From positions 644,388,023-644,452,022 of the forward strand of contig OX422208.1 of assembly GCA_949130495.1 (NCBI GenBank): a stretch of DNA of 64,000 nucleotides, in the 5' to 3' direction. The position numbers and the translations under genes were made by a program. The stretch is from Sambucus nigra. Its lineage: Eukaryota; Streptophyta; Magnoliopsida; Dipsacales; Adoxaceae. Below the pieces are notes generated by a model. That model was not told the origin of the DNA, searched no databases, and was given only the letters and a program-made list of their open reading frames with translations. Positions 10,654-22,299 of this stretch are shown here, one piece after another. The number at the start of each line of letters is the position of its first letter. Within the stretch, counting starts at the first letter, position 1.

Positions 10654-11639
10654 AAGGATATATTTTTACAAATGTCCGGAGTAGAATATAAGAATTTTCT
10701 ATTTTCTCTAGATCACAATTTGTATGTCTAATACCGCTACATTCGGCAAGTCATCACGATGACCTTTATTAGAATCCATGCATCCATCATCTTCACACGT
10801 GCATTATGCTACATGCAACGTACTCAACCCTTTCCCACTAATCCACGATGCATTTTTGGTAAAATAATTTATTGGAAATGTTTATTTTTGCATAAATATT
10901 TGGGAATTTTTTAGAGAATATTTTTTGAAGTCTGAATCATTGTTTTTCAAAAGCAAAAATTTTTCTATGTGTAAAAGCGAACTTTTCTTGGTTGTCGTGC
11001 TCGTTAAAACGAGATGACCTGTCGTTCGAGCGAGATAGCATCTCACGCGATGTCATTCGAACGACACGTGTCCTTCATTCGAGCGACGCCGCCGACCTTA
11101 ATTTTTGTATCAATTTCTGTCCCTTTCTACTTGATTGTTCAAAAAAAAAATTTCAACACGCTGCAAAAGAAATGGCATCGAAATATACTCTCAAATGAAA
11201 CTTCACTTTTTAGGCTTTAAGCCTCTTTATAACCAAAGTTCACTCCCATCTATCTGTGCACATTTTAAACCTTCAAGAGGTCATTTTTACTTATCTGGAG
11301 TATTTTGTGGAGAAGCCAGTTTCTTCTTCATTGCTACCCATCTGGAGTACTTACGGGAGATTCCAGTCGACGACATCGGAACCGACACCTGCGGGTATTT
11401 CGTATATCACACTTATTTTCATTATAATCCGTGTAATCGTTTTTATAAATTATAGTGAAAAAAAGGTTTTTCCCTGTGGCTATATTTCCAGATATTTTGT
11501 GTCACATGCTTTATTTATTTATGGTTTGACACACGCACACACGTAGGTGCATGTTTTTAAAATTTAATTGAAAAACTGAGTTTAATTAAATAATTTCTTA
11601 ATTTGAACAAAAGTGCACTCTTCAACTATCCCCAGTATG
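10654..11639. other. About 1 kb unidentified block splitting the tandem array
   Basis: The array stops abruptly at 10,653 and relics of it resume at 11,640. Between them is AT-rich DNA with a cluster of TTCGAACGA-like palindromes at 11,020-11,090 and no convincing ORF. The block begins TGTAAGG, which could be an LTR start, but I could not find a matching CA end with a target duplication. It may be a solo LTR or an expanded 3' UTR. Confidence 0.4.
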
Positions 11640-11766
11640 CCTCTTAGGTCCTCAGCATCGGCCTCAACCCTCTGAATTGGTCATCCTCATCCTCAGGTCC
11701 TCCGAATCGGCCTCGACCCTCTGAATTGGTCATCCTCGTTTCCCTAGGTCTGCAAAATCGACCCCT
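11640..11766 (+). repeat. Diverged relics of the 47-49 bp tandem array
   Basis: Two to three copies of the CGGCCTC(A/G)ACCCTCTGAATTG type followed by GTCATCCTC. They are clearly related to the main array but more diverged, just before the polypurine tract. Confidence 0.7.
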
Positions 11767-11825
11767 TTCAAAAGGCATCATGCGATGTCTATTCGACGAC
11801 TATCGTTTGTTCCAAACTCACCCAT

Positions 11826-12049
11826 CGAGGGGATATGTAGACAACCCATTATCATACCCCCTAAACTCTCCTTAGATCCCTAGCACCACTATCAACCTAA
11901 GTCATACCCCGGGTACTGACCTAGAGGCCATCGGACGCTCCCAGACTTCGATTGACCAAAAAGTCAAACTCTTCAGCCCGATCGAGAATGAATGAATCTT
12001 CAAAGATCACTGAACCCTTTCCAACGGTCTGTTCCATGCACGATTCTGA
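11826..12049 (+). repeat. Polypurine tract and truncated 3' LTR of element A
   Basis: A CGAGGGGATA tract precedes TGTAGACAACCC at 11,836. The next 214 bp follow the start of the solo LTR at 14,077 closely, through CACGATTCTGA. At 12,049/12,050 the sequence switches to - strand integrase of element B. Only the first tenth of the LTR is present. Confidence 0.85.
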
Positions 12050-13330
12050 TAAGATATTTTTTTATAATGTAGGGGCCACTCCAATTGGGCTTAAACTTCC
12101 CTCTGGGGTCCCAAATGGGTTCAATGATTTCCTTAAGGGCTAAGTCCCCTTCTTGAACACTGCGATCCTTGACTCTATTATTGAATGAACGGTCTATTCG
12201 GTGATGGTACCCTTGTATGTGATACAACACTTTCAGTCTCCTTTCATCTAAGAGTAACAGCTCATTGAGACGATTTTGATGCCAGTCCTCCTCACTAACT
12301 TAGATTTAGAGCATGATGTGAAGTGATGGGATTTCTAGATCAACGGGTAGGACTGCTTCCATACCGTAGACCATAAAGTAAGGGGTAGCCCAAGCATAAG
12401 TTCGGATAAAGGTTCGATATCCCCAGAGTGTAAGAATTTGATCGTCCCAATCTCGACAGCTTTTGGTCATCTTACTGATGATGGCATTGAGGTTTTTGTT
12501 GGGGACTTCGACTGCACCATTGGTCTGAGGTGGGAAGGGAGAAAACTTGTGTCTCTGAATCCCATACTCGTTGACTACTTTTATGACTTCTGCCTCGAAA
12601 TGCAACCCGTTATTCGACAATAGTTCGTGCGGGACCCCATATCGGCAGATGATGTTCTTCCTGATGAATTTGGCCACTTTTTTGGCATTCAGAACTGCGT
12701 ATGACTCAGCTTCGACCCATTTGGTGAAGTAATCAATGGCAACTAGGATGAATTTATGCCCATTGGAAGCCTTGGGTGTAACTTTCCCATGATGTCGATG
12801 CCCTAAGTGGAGAACGGCCACGGAGAAGTCATGTTGTATAATTCTCGCGGAAGCACGTGTTGAAGGTTGGAAAACTGTTGGCATTTGAGGCATCTCCGGA
12901 CATAGGCGATGTAATTCTGGACCATGGTAGTCCAGTAGTAGACTTATCGGATGATCTTCTTGGCAAACACGTGACCGTTCACGTGGGTTTCGCATTCCCC
13001 ACTGTGGATCTTCTGTATTATTTCTTCAATGTTAGCCTTTGCAATGCAGTGTATATGGGTTCCATCAAAGTTTCTTTTGAATATTGCTTTGTGACAGATA
13101 ATGTACTAGGCGGCCAGTCTTCGGAGGGTTGCTCGGTCTTTCTTGTTGGAACCTTCGGGGTACCTACCATGCTTGAGGAGGTGCCATATATCATAGTACC
13201 AGTAATAGCTAACTCGAGATCTTCTTTGGTAATAAGCTCAATGTGGTAGAAGTGGGTTGGTTTATCTTGCTTTTGGACTAGGAAGGGGGCCATTGTTATT
13301 CCTTTGGGCATGTCGACCATGGAGGCTAAG
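12050..13330 (-). pseudogene. Integrase and zinc domain of element B
   Basis: The best-preserved part (12,306-12,995) has LGHRHHGKVTPKASNGHKF, then VAIDYFTKWVEAESY with the first catalytic Asp. In SNNGLHFE the second catalytic Asp is Asn. PQTNGAVEVPNKN then carries the Glu. The frame continues to the C-terminal VKDRSVQEGDLALKEI motif and stops abruptly at GPYIIKKYL where the A-element LTR begins. Upstream, a shifted frame carries DMPKGITMAPFLVQKQDKPT, which matches copy A at 190-260. Frameshifts separate the zinc domain from the core. It is inactive because of the Asp-to-Asn change, the frameshifts and the truncation. Confidence 0.88.
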
Positions 13331-14071
13331 GTAGCAAGGGCATCAACTAGGTTATTCTTTGCTTGAGGTGGGTAGTGGAAGGTGATATCTTGGAATTAGG
13401 AGGCTAGTACTTCTAAGTGGTCACAGAAGGGTTGGAGTTTCTCGTCCTTGACTTTTCATTTTTTGAGCACTTGATCGATGATGAGGGAAGAATCCCCGTA
13501 GACATCTAGGTATTGAATACGTTTCTTGAGAGAAACTTTGAGGCCAACCGTACATGCCTTGTATTCAGTCCTGTTGTTTGTGCAGGGGAAATCTAATTTG
13601 ATAGCGATGAGAGTGTGGTAGTCATCCATGGCAATCATAAGTATCCAAATACCATATCACTTTTTATTGGCAGCACCGTCGAAGAACATCTGCCATCGAA
13701 GGTCATCTTGTGCGGTGGAAAGGATGTTTTCATTCGGGAATTCGAAGATCCAGACATCAGCTTCTTCCATGGGGTAGTCATTGAGGTAGTCAGAGATGGC
13801 TCTTCCTTTCATGGATTTCTGCATGACGTATATGATATCAAACTCGGCTAGGAGCATCAATCACGGGACATTCAATTGTATAAGGCGGGTTTCTCAAGTA
13901 GTTACTTGATGGGTTCCATTCGGGATACAAGATTGATGGGGAAGGCGAGCATGTAGTGTCTCAACTTTTGGGTGACCCAAACAAGCGCGACTCATGCCTT
14001 TTCTAAAGTTGTATAGTTGACTTTGTACCTGGTCAATTTACGACTGGTGTAATAGATGGATTTTGCTTTGT
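13331..14071 (-). pseudogene. RNase H of element B
   Basis: Fragments in changing frames give, from high to low coordinate, LTRYKVNYTTLEKA, then TQKLRHYMLAFPINL, then RWQMFFDGAANK with the first RNase H Asp, then LDFPCTNNRTEYKA with the Glu. Next come YLDVYGDSSLIIDQVL and KNNLVDALATLASM. These are the standard RNase H landmarks of plant gypsy elements. Several frameshifts and stops are present. The upstream end is cut by the solo LTR at 14,077. Confidence 0.85.
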
Positions 14072-14165
14072 GGGATTGTAGACACCCCATTCTCATACCC
14101 CGTAAACTCTCCTTAGATCCCTAGCACTACTACCATTCTAAGTCATACCCCGAGTACTAACTTAG

Positions 14166-14830
14166 AGGCCATCGGATGCTCCCAGGCTCCGATTGACCAA
14201 AAATTCAAACTCTTCAGATCATTAGAGACTAAATGAATCTTTAAATATCACTGAAACCCCTTTCCAACAGTCCATCCCGTGCGCGATTCTGACTTACGAT
14301 GCGGACTAACGACCCGTTTCCCCTTAAAACCTGATCTAGAGGCCACCGGAGGCTCCCAGGCTCCGTTTGACCAATGTCAACTCTTCATCTTGACTGAGAC
14401 TAAATGAATATTTAAGGGCACTGAAACATTTTTCCAACAGTCTGCCCCATGCGCGATTCTGACCTACGATACGGACGAACGATCCGTTTTACTCCGAGAG
14501 GTCATCAAATGCTTTCAAGGCCCGGTTGACCAAAATCAACTCCCCAAATCTTGTCAAACTCTTTGTAATGTTGAAGTACATCTCCTAACCTTTTCAATGG
14601 TTTGCCCCGTGCACGATTATAACTTACCATGCAGACGAACGATCCGTTTGCATCCGAAGTTTTCCCTTCTAAAGGACCGACGAGTGCTTCCAAGCCACAT
14701 TTGACCCAAAGTCAACTCCCTAACCTGGGAGCAGTCCAAAGGACTTTCGAAGGTCTCTGAATTACCTTTCTAATAGTTTTCCCCGTGCACAATTTGTATC
14801 AACTATTTACGCTCTGCGATCGATTTTCCA
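14166..14830 (+). repeat. Four diverged about 160-bp tandem repeats in the LTR U3
   Basis: Unit starts are near 14,166, 14,339, 14,500 and 14,673. Each carries in order GAGGCCATCGGATGCTCCCA-like sequence, TTGACCAAA..TCAACTC, TTTCCAACAGTC, CGTGCGCGATTCTGAC and GACGAACGATCCGTTT. The same fourfold series is present in the B LTR, so the amplification predates their split. U3 tandem repeats often contain promoter or enhancer elements; that role is not shown here. Confidence 0.8.
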
Positions 14831-14946
14831 AAGGGACCTAAAAGAGACTGCCAAACGACAGGTCCCAAACCCTGCCTATCGGCAGTGTGCCTAAACACAC
14901 CTCCGATTGGAAGGACCAAGGCTATGCCGATCGAAAATGCCCTAGG

Positions 14947-14958
14947 CCTATAAAAAGG
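14947..14958 (+). promoter_or_regulatory. LTR TATA box
   Basis: CCTATAAAAAGG lies about 870 bp into the solo LTR. The B LTR has the same box on the - strand near 26,945-26,956. It marks the expected U3/R boundary about 30 bp downstream. Confidence 0.65.
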
Positions 14959-15632
14959 AGGGTCTGACCTCATTTCAAGGGAGCTCAAATCTGAAATACA
15001 TCACTCTCAGTGAATCCAGAAAACCTCTCTCGAAATCATCATGATTTCCACATCCAAATCCCTTTCCAACCTTCACTTTTCATCATCCTTTGCATCAAAC
15101 TTGGTGAATTAACTGCTCTCCATCATCATCCAAGTGTAAGGGCTACTCTCCAACATTCAAGATCAAGCTCAAGATCTTCAATAAGGTCCAATTTTCTCAA
15201 TTCTTTCCTTAAATTCTCCTAAATTTGCATTAACTTGTTTTATTAATTAGCATTTTTTATTCTCTCACCTCACATATCCTAATATACTTTTTATCTAGTA
15301 TTATTGCACATCTCTTATTTTCATATAAATAAAAACCCCAAAAAATAGAAAAAGGGGGATTGCTCATAAATTCCAAACGGGAATTCTCACATTTTTCTTA
15401 CACTTTTCTCATAAATAAAACACTTTTTCACACATTACACACACATAAGAGAAGTCCCCGGTTGGATTTATGGGATAAACCCCACCCCTCATTTTGCATG
15501 CGAACTACGTGGACTTTGATGCCGCTATAGGCTACATAGGCGTCTCGGGGTAAAACCCGAGACTCGAGTCATATTCTTACTTTTTCTCTCATTTTATATT
15601 TTCTCTAAACTCAATTCTCTTAGATTCTATAC

Positions 15633-15744
<112 letters not shown>

Positions 15745-16251
15745 CTTAATGGCGTATTATTCCACATGCGTTATCGTTCCATTATAACGATCAACGCAAG
15801 AATAATCATGTAAATCCTATTTTCTAATATTATTTTTAGGAACATTCCTACGGATGATTCGCTTTATCTCTTCCATGATATAAGTCGATGATTCTTATCT
15901 CCATTACGTATACACAGGCACACATATCACGGGGAAATAAAGGAAAATAACAAAAGAAAACCCATGCGAGACCGTAAGGGCGTAATGGGTGCCTAACACC
16001 TTCCCATTTCGTAACTTATCCTCCGAACCCCTTTCGAATCACTTTGGTTTCGTATGTATCAGTATGTCTTTGGATGCTGTCCTTCGGGCTGACTCCCTTT
16101 TTCTTTTGTCTATTTTGAGTAAAATAGATTGGCGACTCCATCCCTCTACATTTTTATCTAATCAACGACGCCGACCGAAGCGCTCGTGCGAGGTACGCGC
16201 TAGACAAGGATCCTCTCTCCCACCACGAGGATCGGGGATGGCCACATGGAT

Positions 16252-17165
16252 TCTTCTAGGTATTGGGCTAGCAAAGCCCCAGCTGAAGTGTCGGTTTTGG
16301 TTAGGTATAAGAGCAAGGGGAGACCAGGCTGTGGTAGCATGAGTATGTATGTTGGGTCAGATATTATTTGATTCGATCGAAGGCTTATTGGGATTCCTCA
16401 TTCCAAACCTTGGTTGAATCCTTTCACGGGAGTTTGAAAATAGGTTCATAGATGGAGGTTAGCTGGCTGATGAACCAACTGATGTATTGCAATTTCTGAA
16501 GGAAACCACAGACTTCTTTCTCCGTTCGGGGATGTGGAATCTCAAGTATGGCTTTCAGCCTGGTAGGATCTGCTTCCATCCCCTTCTCACTGACCATAAA
16601 TCCCAAGATTTTTCTTTTTATTACGCCAAAAACACCTTTCTGTGGATTGAGTCTCATCTGATACTGTCGCAATCATTCGAAGAACTTTCGGAGAGCGATA
16701 ATATGACATTCTCTAGTTTTGGATTTAATAATCGTATCATCCACGTAGACCTCGACTTATTTATGAATCAGATCGTGCAGGATGGTTGTGGCAGCCCTCT
16801 GGTAGGTATCCCCAACATTCTTGAGACCAAATAGCATAACAGTGTAGCAAAAGGTTCCCCACGGTGTGATGAATGCCATTTTTTCTTGGTGATCTGGGTG
16901 CATTTTGATTTGGTTGTATCTGGCAAACCCTTTGACGAATGACTTGAGAGGATGACTGGCTATATTGTCCATGATCATGTCGATATTGGGCAGTGGATAA
17001 TCATCCTTTGGAGAGGCTTTGTTCAATTCCCGGTAATCTACACACATCCAAACTTTCCCTCCTGATTTCGACACAAGCACTGTGTTGGCTAGCCATGTGG
17101 GATATTCGATCACACGAATGAAGCCTACGTTCAGCTGTTTGACCACTTCTTCTTTGGCTTTGAGC
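16252..17165 (-). pseudogene. Reverse transcriptase of element B
   Basis: From high to low coordinate: VKQLNVGFIRVIEYPTW, then KVWMCVDYRELNKASPKDDY, then YNQIKMHPDHQEKMAF, then FCYTVMLFGLKNVGDTYQRA. A stop precedes VEVYVDDTIIKS (the YVDD motif near 16,726-16,757). RLNPQKGVFGVIKRKILGFM and WFISQLTSIYEPIFKL follow, and the connection domain ends at the solo LTR. Motif A is unusual: where the family has an aspartate (DGF), this copy reads FVKGFARYN, so one catalytic Asp is lost. Stops and at least one shift occur near the 3' end. Confidence 0.9.
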
Positions 17166-18484
17166 TATCATTCAGTGTAGAGCTTTCTCAACTTTTATTT
17201 AATCGGCTTGCAATCTGTAAGAGTAGGGATCTCGAGTTGAGCTATTTCAGGATCAATGTCGGGCATATCGTCATAGGACCACACGAAGATATCCACGAAT
17301 TCCTTTAGTAATTCTTTAAGTTGTGAGCATTTATGCTCATCAAGGGTAGCCCCTAACCTAATCTCGCGCAGTTGGCTAGTAGAAACGAGGTTAACAGTAA
17401 CAATTTCTTTTTCATTAACTTGAACCCGGTTATGTTGTTGGTTATTTACCTTATTTAGATCAGTTAAGAATTGTTCATTTGCAAAATCATCCTCATCAAA
17501 GGTTTGATAAGTTACTAAACAATTAATGTAAGACACAAAAAGATACTCAAAATATTCATTTATTTCATTGATAGGAAAAATAACATTGAGAACCTCATCA
17601 AATGAGTTCTCGATTACATTAGAGCAAGGATAGACAACATAAGAAGAGATGGGGTAAACATTGGGGTTAGGTGGGATTTCAATAGGTAGAACTGACGTAG
17701 CATGCTAGTTGAGGAGAGGTGTATTAGCAGCTTTAATTAGGCGGGATGTATTCAGTGATGTAGTGCTTGAATGAAGCATGCAGAGTGTCAGCCCAGTATT
17801 TATAAGTTAAATAAATCCTCGGAGTCACTTTCCTCGGTATCTTCGGTATCTTTTATGAGCGGTTGTACATGGTGTTGGGAATTTTTGGTCCATGGGTAAC
17901 TGTCTTGGAAAAAGATCTCCATTTCAGGCTTTATCTTCTTATTTGTATGACCATACTATGGTTCTGGAAAGTCGCAAAAGGGTAAGTCTTCACATTCTTT
18001 GATGAATCGCTCATTCAAGGAGTCACCTTGGATAGTCTGGACGCAGTCTAATCTTCGCTTTGGCCGAGACTAGTGGATCATTCTGAGCTCTTGTTCTGAT
18101 GGTTGATACCCCAAACCATAAGTAAGGAAAGCTTTTTTTCAGTACAATGGGCTCAATTATCCCTTGCTGTCTTTGTCCTAGCTCCAGTCCGAGCATGAAG
18201 TGCATATTTCTGAACATTTGAATCACATTGACGTTGCCACGAGGGTTGTATTCTGAACAAACCCTTTCTCTGAAAGTATCCCCTATCGAAATCAGAAGCG
18301 TCTCAACTCGGAATCCTGATAGGAGCATATCATTTGACCTGTGCTGTATCTCTAGGATTGTGTTACTGGTACTTGCACCCTCGGCATTGTCATCGCCGCT
18401 TAAAATTATAATGACTCATCCGTCGGTGAAAAACTTCAATTTCTGATGGAGCGAGGAACACACACCTTTGATACCGTGGAGCCA
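17166..18484 (-). pseudogene. Protease-RT linker of element B with G-patch-like motif
   Basis: The upstream part (18,023-18,328) contains MFRNMHFMLGLELGQRQQGI, a Gly/Gln-rich stretch in the position and style of the G-patch-like motif found between protease and RT in many Tat-lineage elements. Downstream (17,195-17,536) is the pre-RT segment SQLKELLKEFVDIFVWSYDD followed by MPDIDPEIAQ. Multiple frame changes occur between these blocks. Confidence 0.72.
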
Positions 18485-19210
18485 AGGTCATCCAAGTAAC
18501 ATGTTGAAACAAGACGGGACATCAATAACTTGGAATTCAATAACAAGGTTTATAGGGCCAGCCCCTATTACAAGTTTTATGGACCCCATCACTTCCCGAC
18601 GGGTATTATCGTAGGCACACACCGCAAAGGAGGTTGGAGCGAGGTCAGTTTCCTTCAGTCCTAAGAATTTGAAGCTTCTTAATGGGCAGACATTTAAGGA
18701 GGATCCATTATCAACAAGAGAGAGTGGTATGATCTTCCCCATAACTTCGACGGAGATGTTGAGAGCATGATTGTGGTTTGGCCCAATTTGGGGGATTTCT
18801 TCTTCGAAAAAGGATAACATTCGGGTAGAGGTCAAGGATACAACTAAATTTATCGCTTCTTCTGGTGTGGTAGAAGGAGGAATGATGGGTCCAGTTAACA
18901 ACTTGATCAAAATATTTTTTGTGCAGTTGGGAAGACATGAAAAGCCCCTATAGAGTGATGTTAGCTTGAGTTTTCTTCAGTTGGTCTAGAATCTTGCTCT
19001 CCTCGACGGCCATATCTGGCATAGGAAGGTTTTCAACGCCCTTCCCTTTGTCATTGGCTGTTAGTAAGCTTAGGATTTGGTAATGCCTCCCTGATTTGGT
19101 TATGTGATTTACTGAAGAAGGGAAGAACATGAACCCTATTTCCTCGTCGATCTCAGGTTGTTCTGCCATCTTATTTATTTCTCCGAGGAGTTCTTCAAAT
19201 GATATCATCC
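18485..19210 (-). pseudogene. Aspartic protease region of element B
   Basis: The frame at 18,488-18,910 contains ALNISVEVMGKIIPLSLVDN and then GSSLNVCPL. This is the retropepsin loop in the DNGSS form usual for this plant lineage. LGLKETDLAPTSF, AYDNTRREVMGSIKL and FNMLLG then a stop and PWLH follow. Just upstream, ILDQLKKTQANITL and KSGRHYQILSL mark the gag-protease linker. The active-site Asp is present (near 18,695-18,715), but the frame is broken on both sides. Confidence 0.85.
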
Positions 19211-19912
19211 TACATATATCGACTATTGGGCTAATCTTCTTTGAAGCTTGCTCTTTATTTAAATATTTGAATCCTTCCCCCCATCCAGTGGAAATAATTT
19301 TATCTTTCTATGTAAAATCAATGCATTCCACGACTTCAATTGCTTATTCGTATAGGTTCTCCCATTCTGCGAGGAGGTGTAAGGGTAAAGGGACAAGGTT
19401 CCCTTGTAACTTCAGAGTATTAAGTAACTCAGTCATACTGCAAATATTATTAGTTCTCCTGAATAATTCTGCCATAATCTGGACAACGTCATTTAGGCTG
19501 ACTTCATTGGTGGGTATCACCCAATTATTTGACTTTCGAGCCCATTTTTGTGCTTCCAAGAATAGCGTACTGAACCTATGGCAATCAATGATCATATTCG
19601 AGGGCAGTTTTAGCTCGAACTCTAGGAGTTGGTTTAATACTTTTGATAATTCCATACTTCCATTTTCAAAACGGGTATGGATAACGATGCATGCTCTGGT
19701 AAGGAGTGACAGTGCTTGATCAGCGAGGCTAGCAGGGTGTAGGAGGAAATATGGGCAAGTTTGGGAGAGTATATGAGTGTGATTTGAGTTGATGGATCAA
19801 ATTCTGGGTTCTCTTATAGGAAGATGGCATTGGCATAATTTGGGAGTGGGTTGAAAGTAGTGTTTGGTTTAGGAATGGCTGGTGGGGTAATGGTACCCCG
19901 ATCAATTAGACC
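19211..19912 (-). pseudogene. Gag-protease linker of element B, unrecognised domain
   Basis: An ORF at 19,344-19,655 (SKVLNQLLEFELKLPSNMII at its start, then HRFSTLFLEAQKWAR) lies between the gag zinc knuckle and the protease. I do not recognise a family. Its place in the element suggests part of the gag-pro polyprotein. Confidence 0.5.
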
Positions 19913-21150
19913 TTAGATTATGTTTTGAAGTTGAAAGCATTGGTCGGTGGTATGGCCATCAGTTTGGTGAAAGGCGCAATGGGCACATGCCTTGATGTTT
20001 TTTGGGAGTGGATTGGGCAATGGACGGGGGTCCAAGGGTTTGATAAGGTTTCGACTTAACAGGGCCTGATAAACTTTAGAGAGGGGCGCATGGGGTTCGA
20101 TGTATTCCTTTCGGACTGGGACATGGAAACTTTCTGGTTCCCACGAGGTGGTTGGTTGAGAGATGTTGTTGATGGTTGAGACTGTAGCAGTAACAGGTTT
20201 ATCATATTTTTTGGGAGTGAACTGTCCGGACACTTTTTTTGATTCAACTTCTGTTTTAACAAGACCCTTCTCGATATCTAGTCCTGGTTTTCTGAGAGCT
20301 CGGAAGTAGGGATAGTCTTGTCCTCCCATTATTGCTCGGACATGTGGTAAGAAGTTCTTTTTCACTATGTTGAATTATTCTTCCTCGGATGATCGATTGG
20401 TCATGGTGGCTGCCTTTTTCCTCTATCAGACTATGAAGTTACTGAGTAATTTCCCATAGTTCTGTTTGAGCAGCTTTAAATCACGACGGGTGACCTCAAG
20501 TTCTTCGTTGTATTTGTAATGAGACATGAATTCTCAGGCTACATCCTCCCAGCTACGGATTTTGGACTCCTTGAGAGACAAAAACCATCGGAGGGTGCTA
20601 TCATTCAAAGTTTGCTGAAATAATTGGGCCATCACTTCTTCATAATCCCCTAGGAGAGTCATAGAACGGTGATAACTGCGAAGATGAACAACCGGGGGTC
20701 CACTCCCTCTGAATTTCTCGATATTTAGCATCTTGAATTTCTCGGGTAACCTCTCTTTAAGATAAGGAGACATGTCGGTGTAGTCCATGTAATTTTTAGA
20801 GATTCTGACTTGGTCAAACTTCTTAGTTAGAATCTTGAGATCTTCTTTGACCTTGTTCAACTCTTCTTCTTTTGGATACATGATCATAGGCAAGTTAGCC
20901 CCATGCCGGGCAAGGGTTGACATAGGAAGCTGGGCAGGCGGTGGTCCATTAGTAGGAGTTGCACTTAGAGAAACCAAATAGGCTCAGGTGGACCCATAAC
21001 GTGAGGGAATAGGGCCTCAGGCTCTTGAGGAACGGAAACTTGGTTTCGTTGCATCTCACGGACTTCAGTCTGGAGGTTGTCAATCTTGGATACGAGCTGA
21101 GCTAAGATTGCTGATAACTTAGCTTTTTGTATGTCGTTGTTGAAAGCCAT
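19913..21150 (-). pseudogene. Gag of element B
   Basis: The ATG at 21,150 (MAFNNDIQKAKLSAILAQLV) starts a coiled-coil-like N-terminus. After a frame change, 20,534-20,977 has the retrotransposon gag domain: IEKFRGSGPPVVHLRSYHRS, then TLNDSTLRWFLSLKESKIRS and WEDVA. A stop precedes EFMSHYKYNEEL. Near the end, 19,935-19,990 encodes CAHCAFHQTDGHTTDQC, a CCHC-type knuckle. Particle assembly and RNA packaging are the expected roles of the family. At least two frameshifts and several stops make it non-functional. Confidence 0.87.
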
Positions 21151-22299
21151 GTTAGTCAAAACCTTAAAATACCTACAAAATATTACAATCTCAAGTGTAG
21201 CGGTAAATAAGGGTATCAATCCACTTCCAAGGGAGTAAAGCGAAGGGAAACCAATTATAATTCACTTTTTATTTTCTTTTTGTGCATTTGCTTTTTCTAT
21301 TTTTTTTTTATTTTTTTCAAATATTAAAACAATTGGGTGAGGTGATGATTTAAACTAAACTACACTAAACGTGAGATGAAAACAACAAACTAAAAAGTGA
21401 CTAAAATGGAAAATAATGTCTAACACTAAAATATGAGATAAAGTGAGGTAAATAATTGTGAGAACAATCAAGGAATGGGATTACACCACAAATTTTAGTT
21501 ATTCTAATTAATTAATTTAATTATTTGAATTCTCCCAAATTAATATCAAAATTACAAACCAACTCTCGTTGCAAGTGTAATTATAATAGTAATATTTTAG
21601 AAAATTAATTTTAAAACCCCATAACTCTAGAAAAATAAAACTACACTCCTTTTAATTAATCACCCGCTAGGGTCGATCAATTAAAATTTATGTAAATCTT
21701 AGAAAACAAATTTAGAGTTGAAATTCAAGTTATAATACCCCACTTAAGAAACCCCTATCTCTAATTCGAATCTAAAATGGGTATTATAACTAGAATTTCA
21801 ATTTTCTCTCGAAAATCATTTACCCTCTCTCGAGGCGTAAATTTAAGGGTGAGGGATCAAAATTAACATTCAAAGGGAATTTTCAAGTAATCAAACTAAT
21901 TAAACTAAAATAACATAAAAAAGGGGTTTTACACCACCCCTTGAAAGGGGATTTAGCCTAACATGATATTAAACATGATGAACAAATAATCAAGGCTACT
22001 AAAATAAAATAGAAGGGAATAGAATAAGCAAACCAAATCTCTTTGAGAAAATTGAACTCTAATCTTCCAATTTGAAGCATACATCTCTTAATTGAGCATC
22101 CAAGTGATTTGAAATTAAATTCCACTCAATTAAATCTCAAACAATATTTCTCCCCTCAAATCTCTAAAAAAAATAAAAAGAATAAAATAAAACTATTTAC
22201 AAATAGTGTTTTTCTCTACAATTCTCTCTCTAAAAATTCCTATCTAAAAAGATTTTTTTTTTAATCTAAACTAAAAATTACAAAATAAAAATAAAAAGG

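Larger units (their letters stand above)
1..12049 (+). mobile_element. Element A: 3' part of a giant Tat/Ogre-like Ty3/gypsy retrotransposon
   Basis: This composite runs from the window edge to the junction with element B. In + strand order it holds the end of RNase H, the H2C2 zinc domain and integrase, two accessory genes on the - strand, a large tandem-repeat array, a polypurine tract and the first 214 bp of a 3' LTR beginning TGTAGACA. The LTR matches the solo LTR at 14,077 and the LTR at 25,713, so A, B and the solo LTR are one family. Long internal regions, antisense accessory ORFs and 3' tandem arrays are known in the Tat/Ogre branch. A 2.67 kb element (D) is nested at 891-3562. The gag, protease and RT parts lie outside the window. 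The grouping of these parts into one element is inferred from order and orientation. Confidence 0.8.

Noticed and set aside
10654..11639. Calling the block a solo LTR
   Set aside because: Only a TG-type start was found. No CA end with a 5-bp duplication could be identified, so it stays unclassified.
12857..13249. 130-codon + strand ORF
   Set aside because: Reverse shadow of the integrase zinc-domain region of element B. The same shadow appears at 452-649 on the opposite strand of element A.
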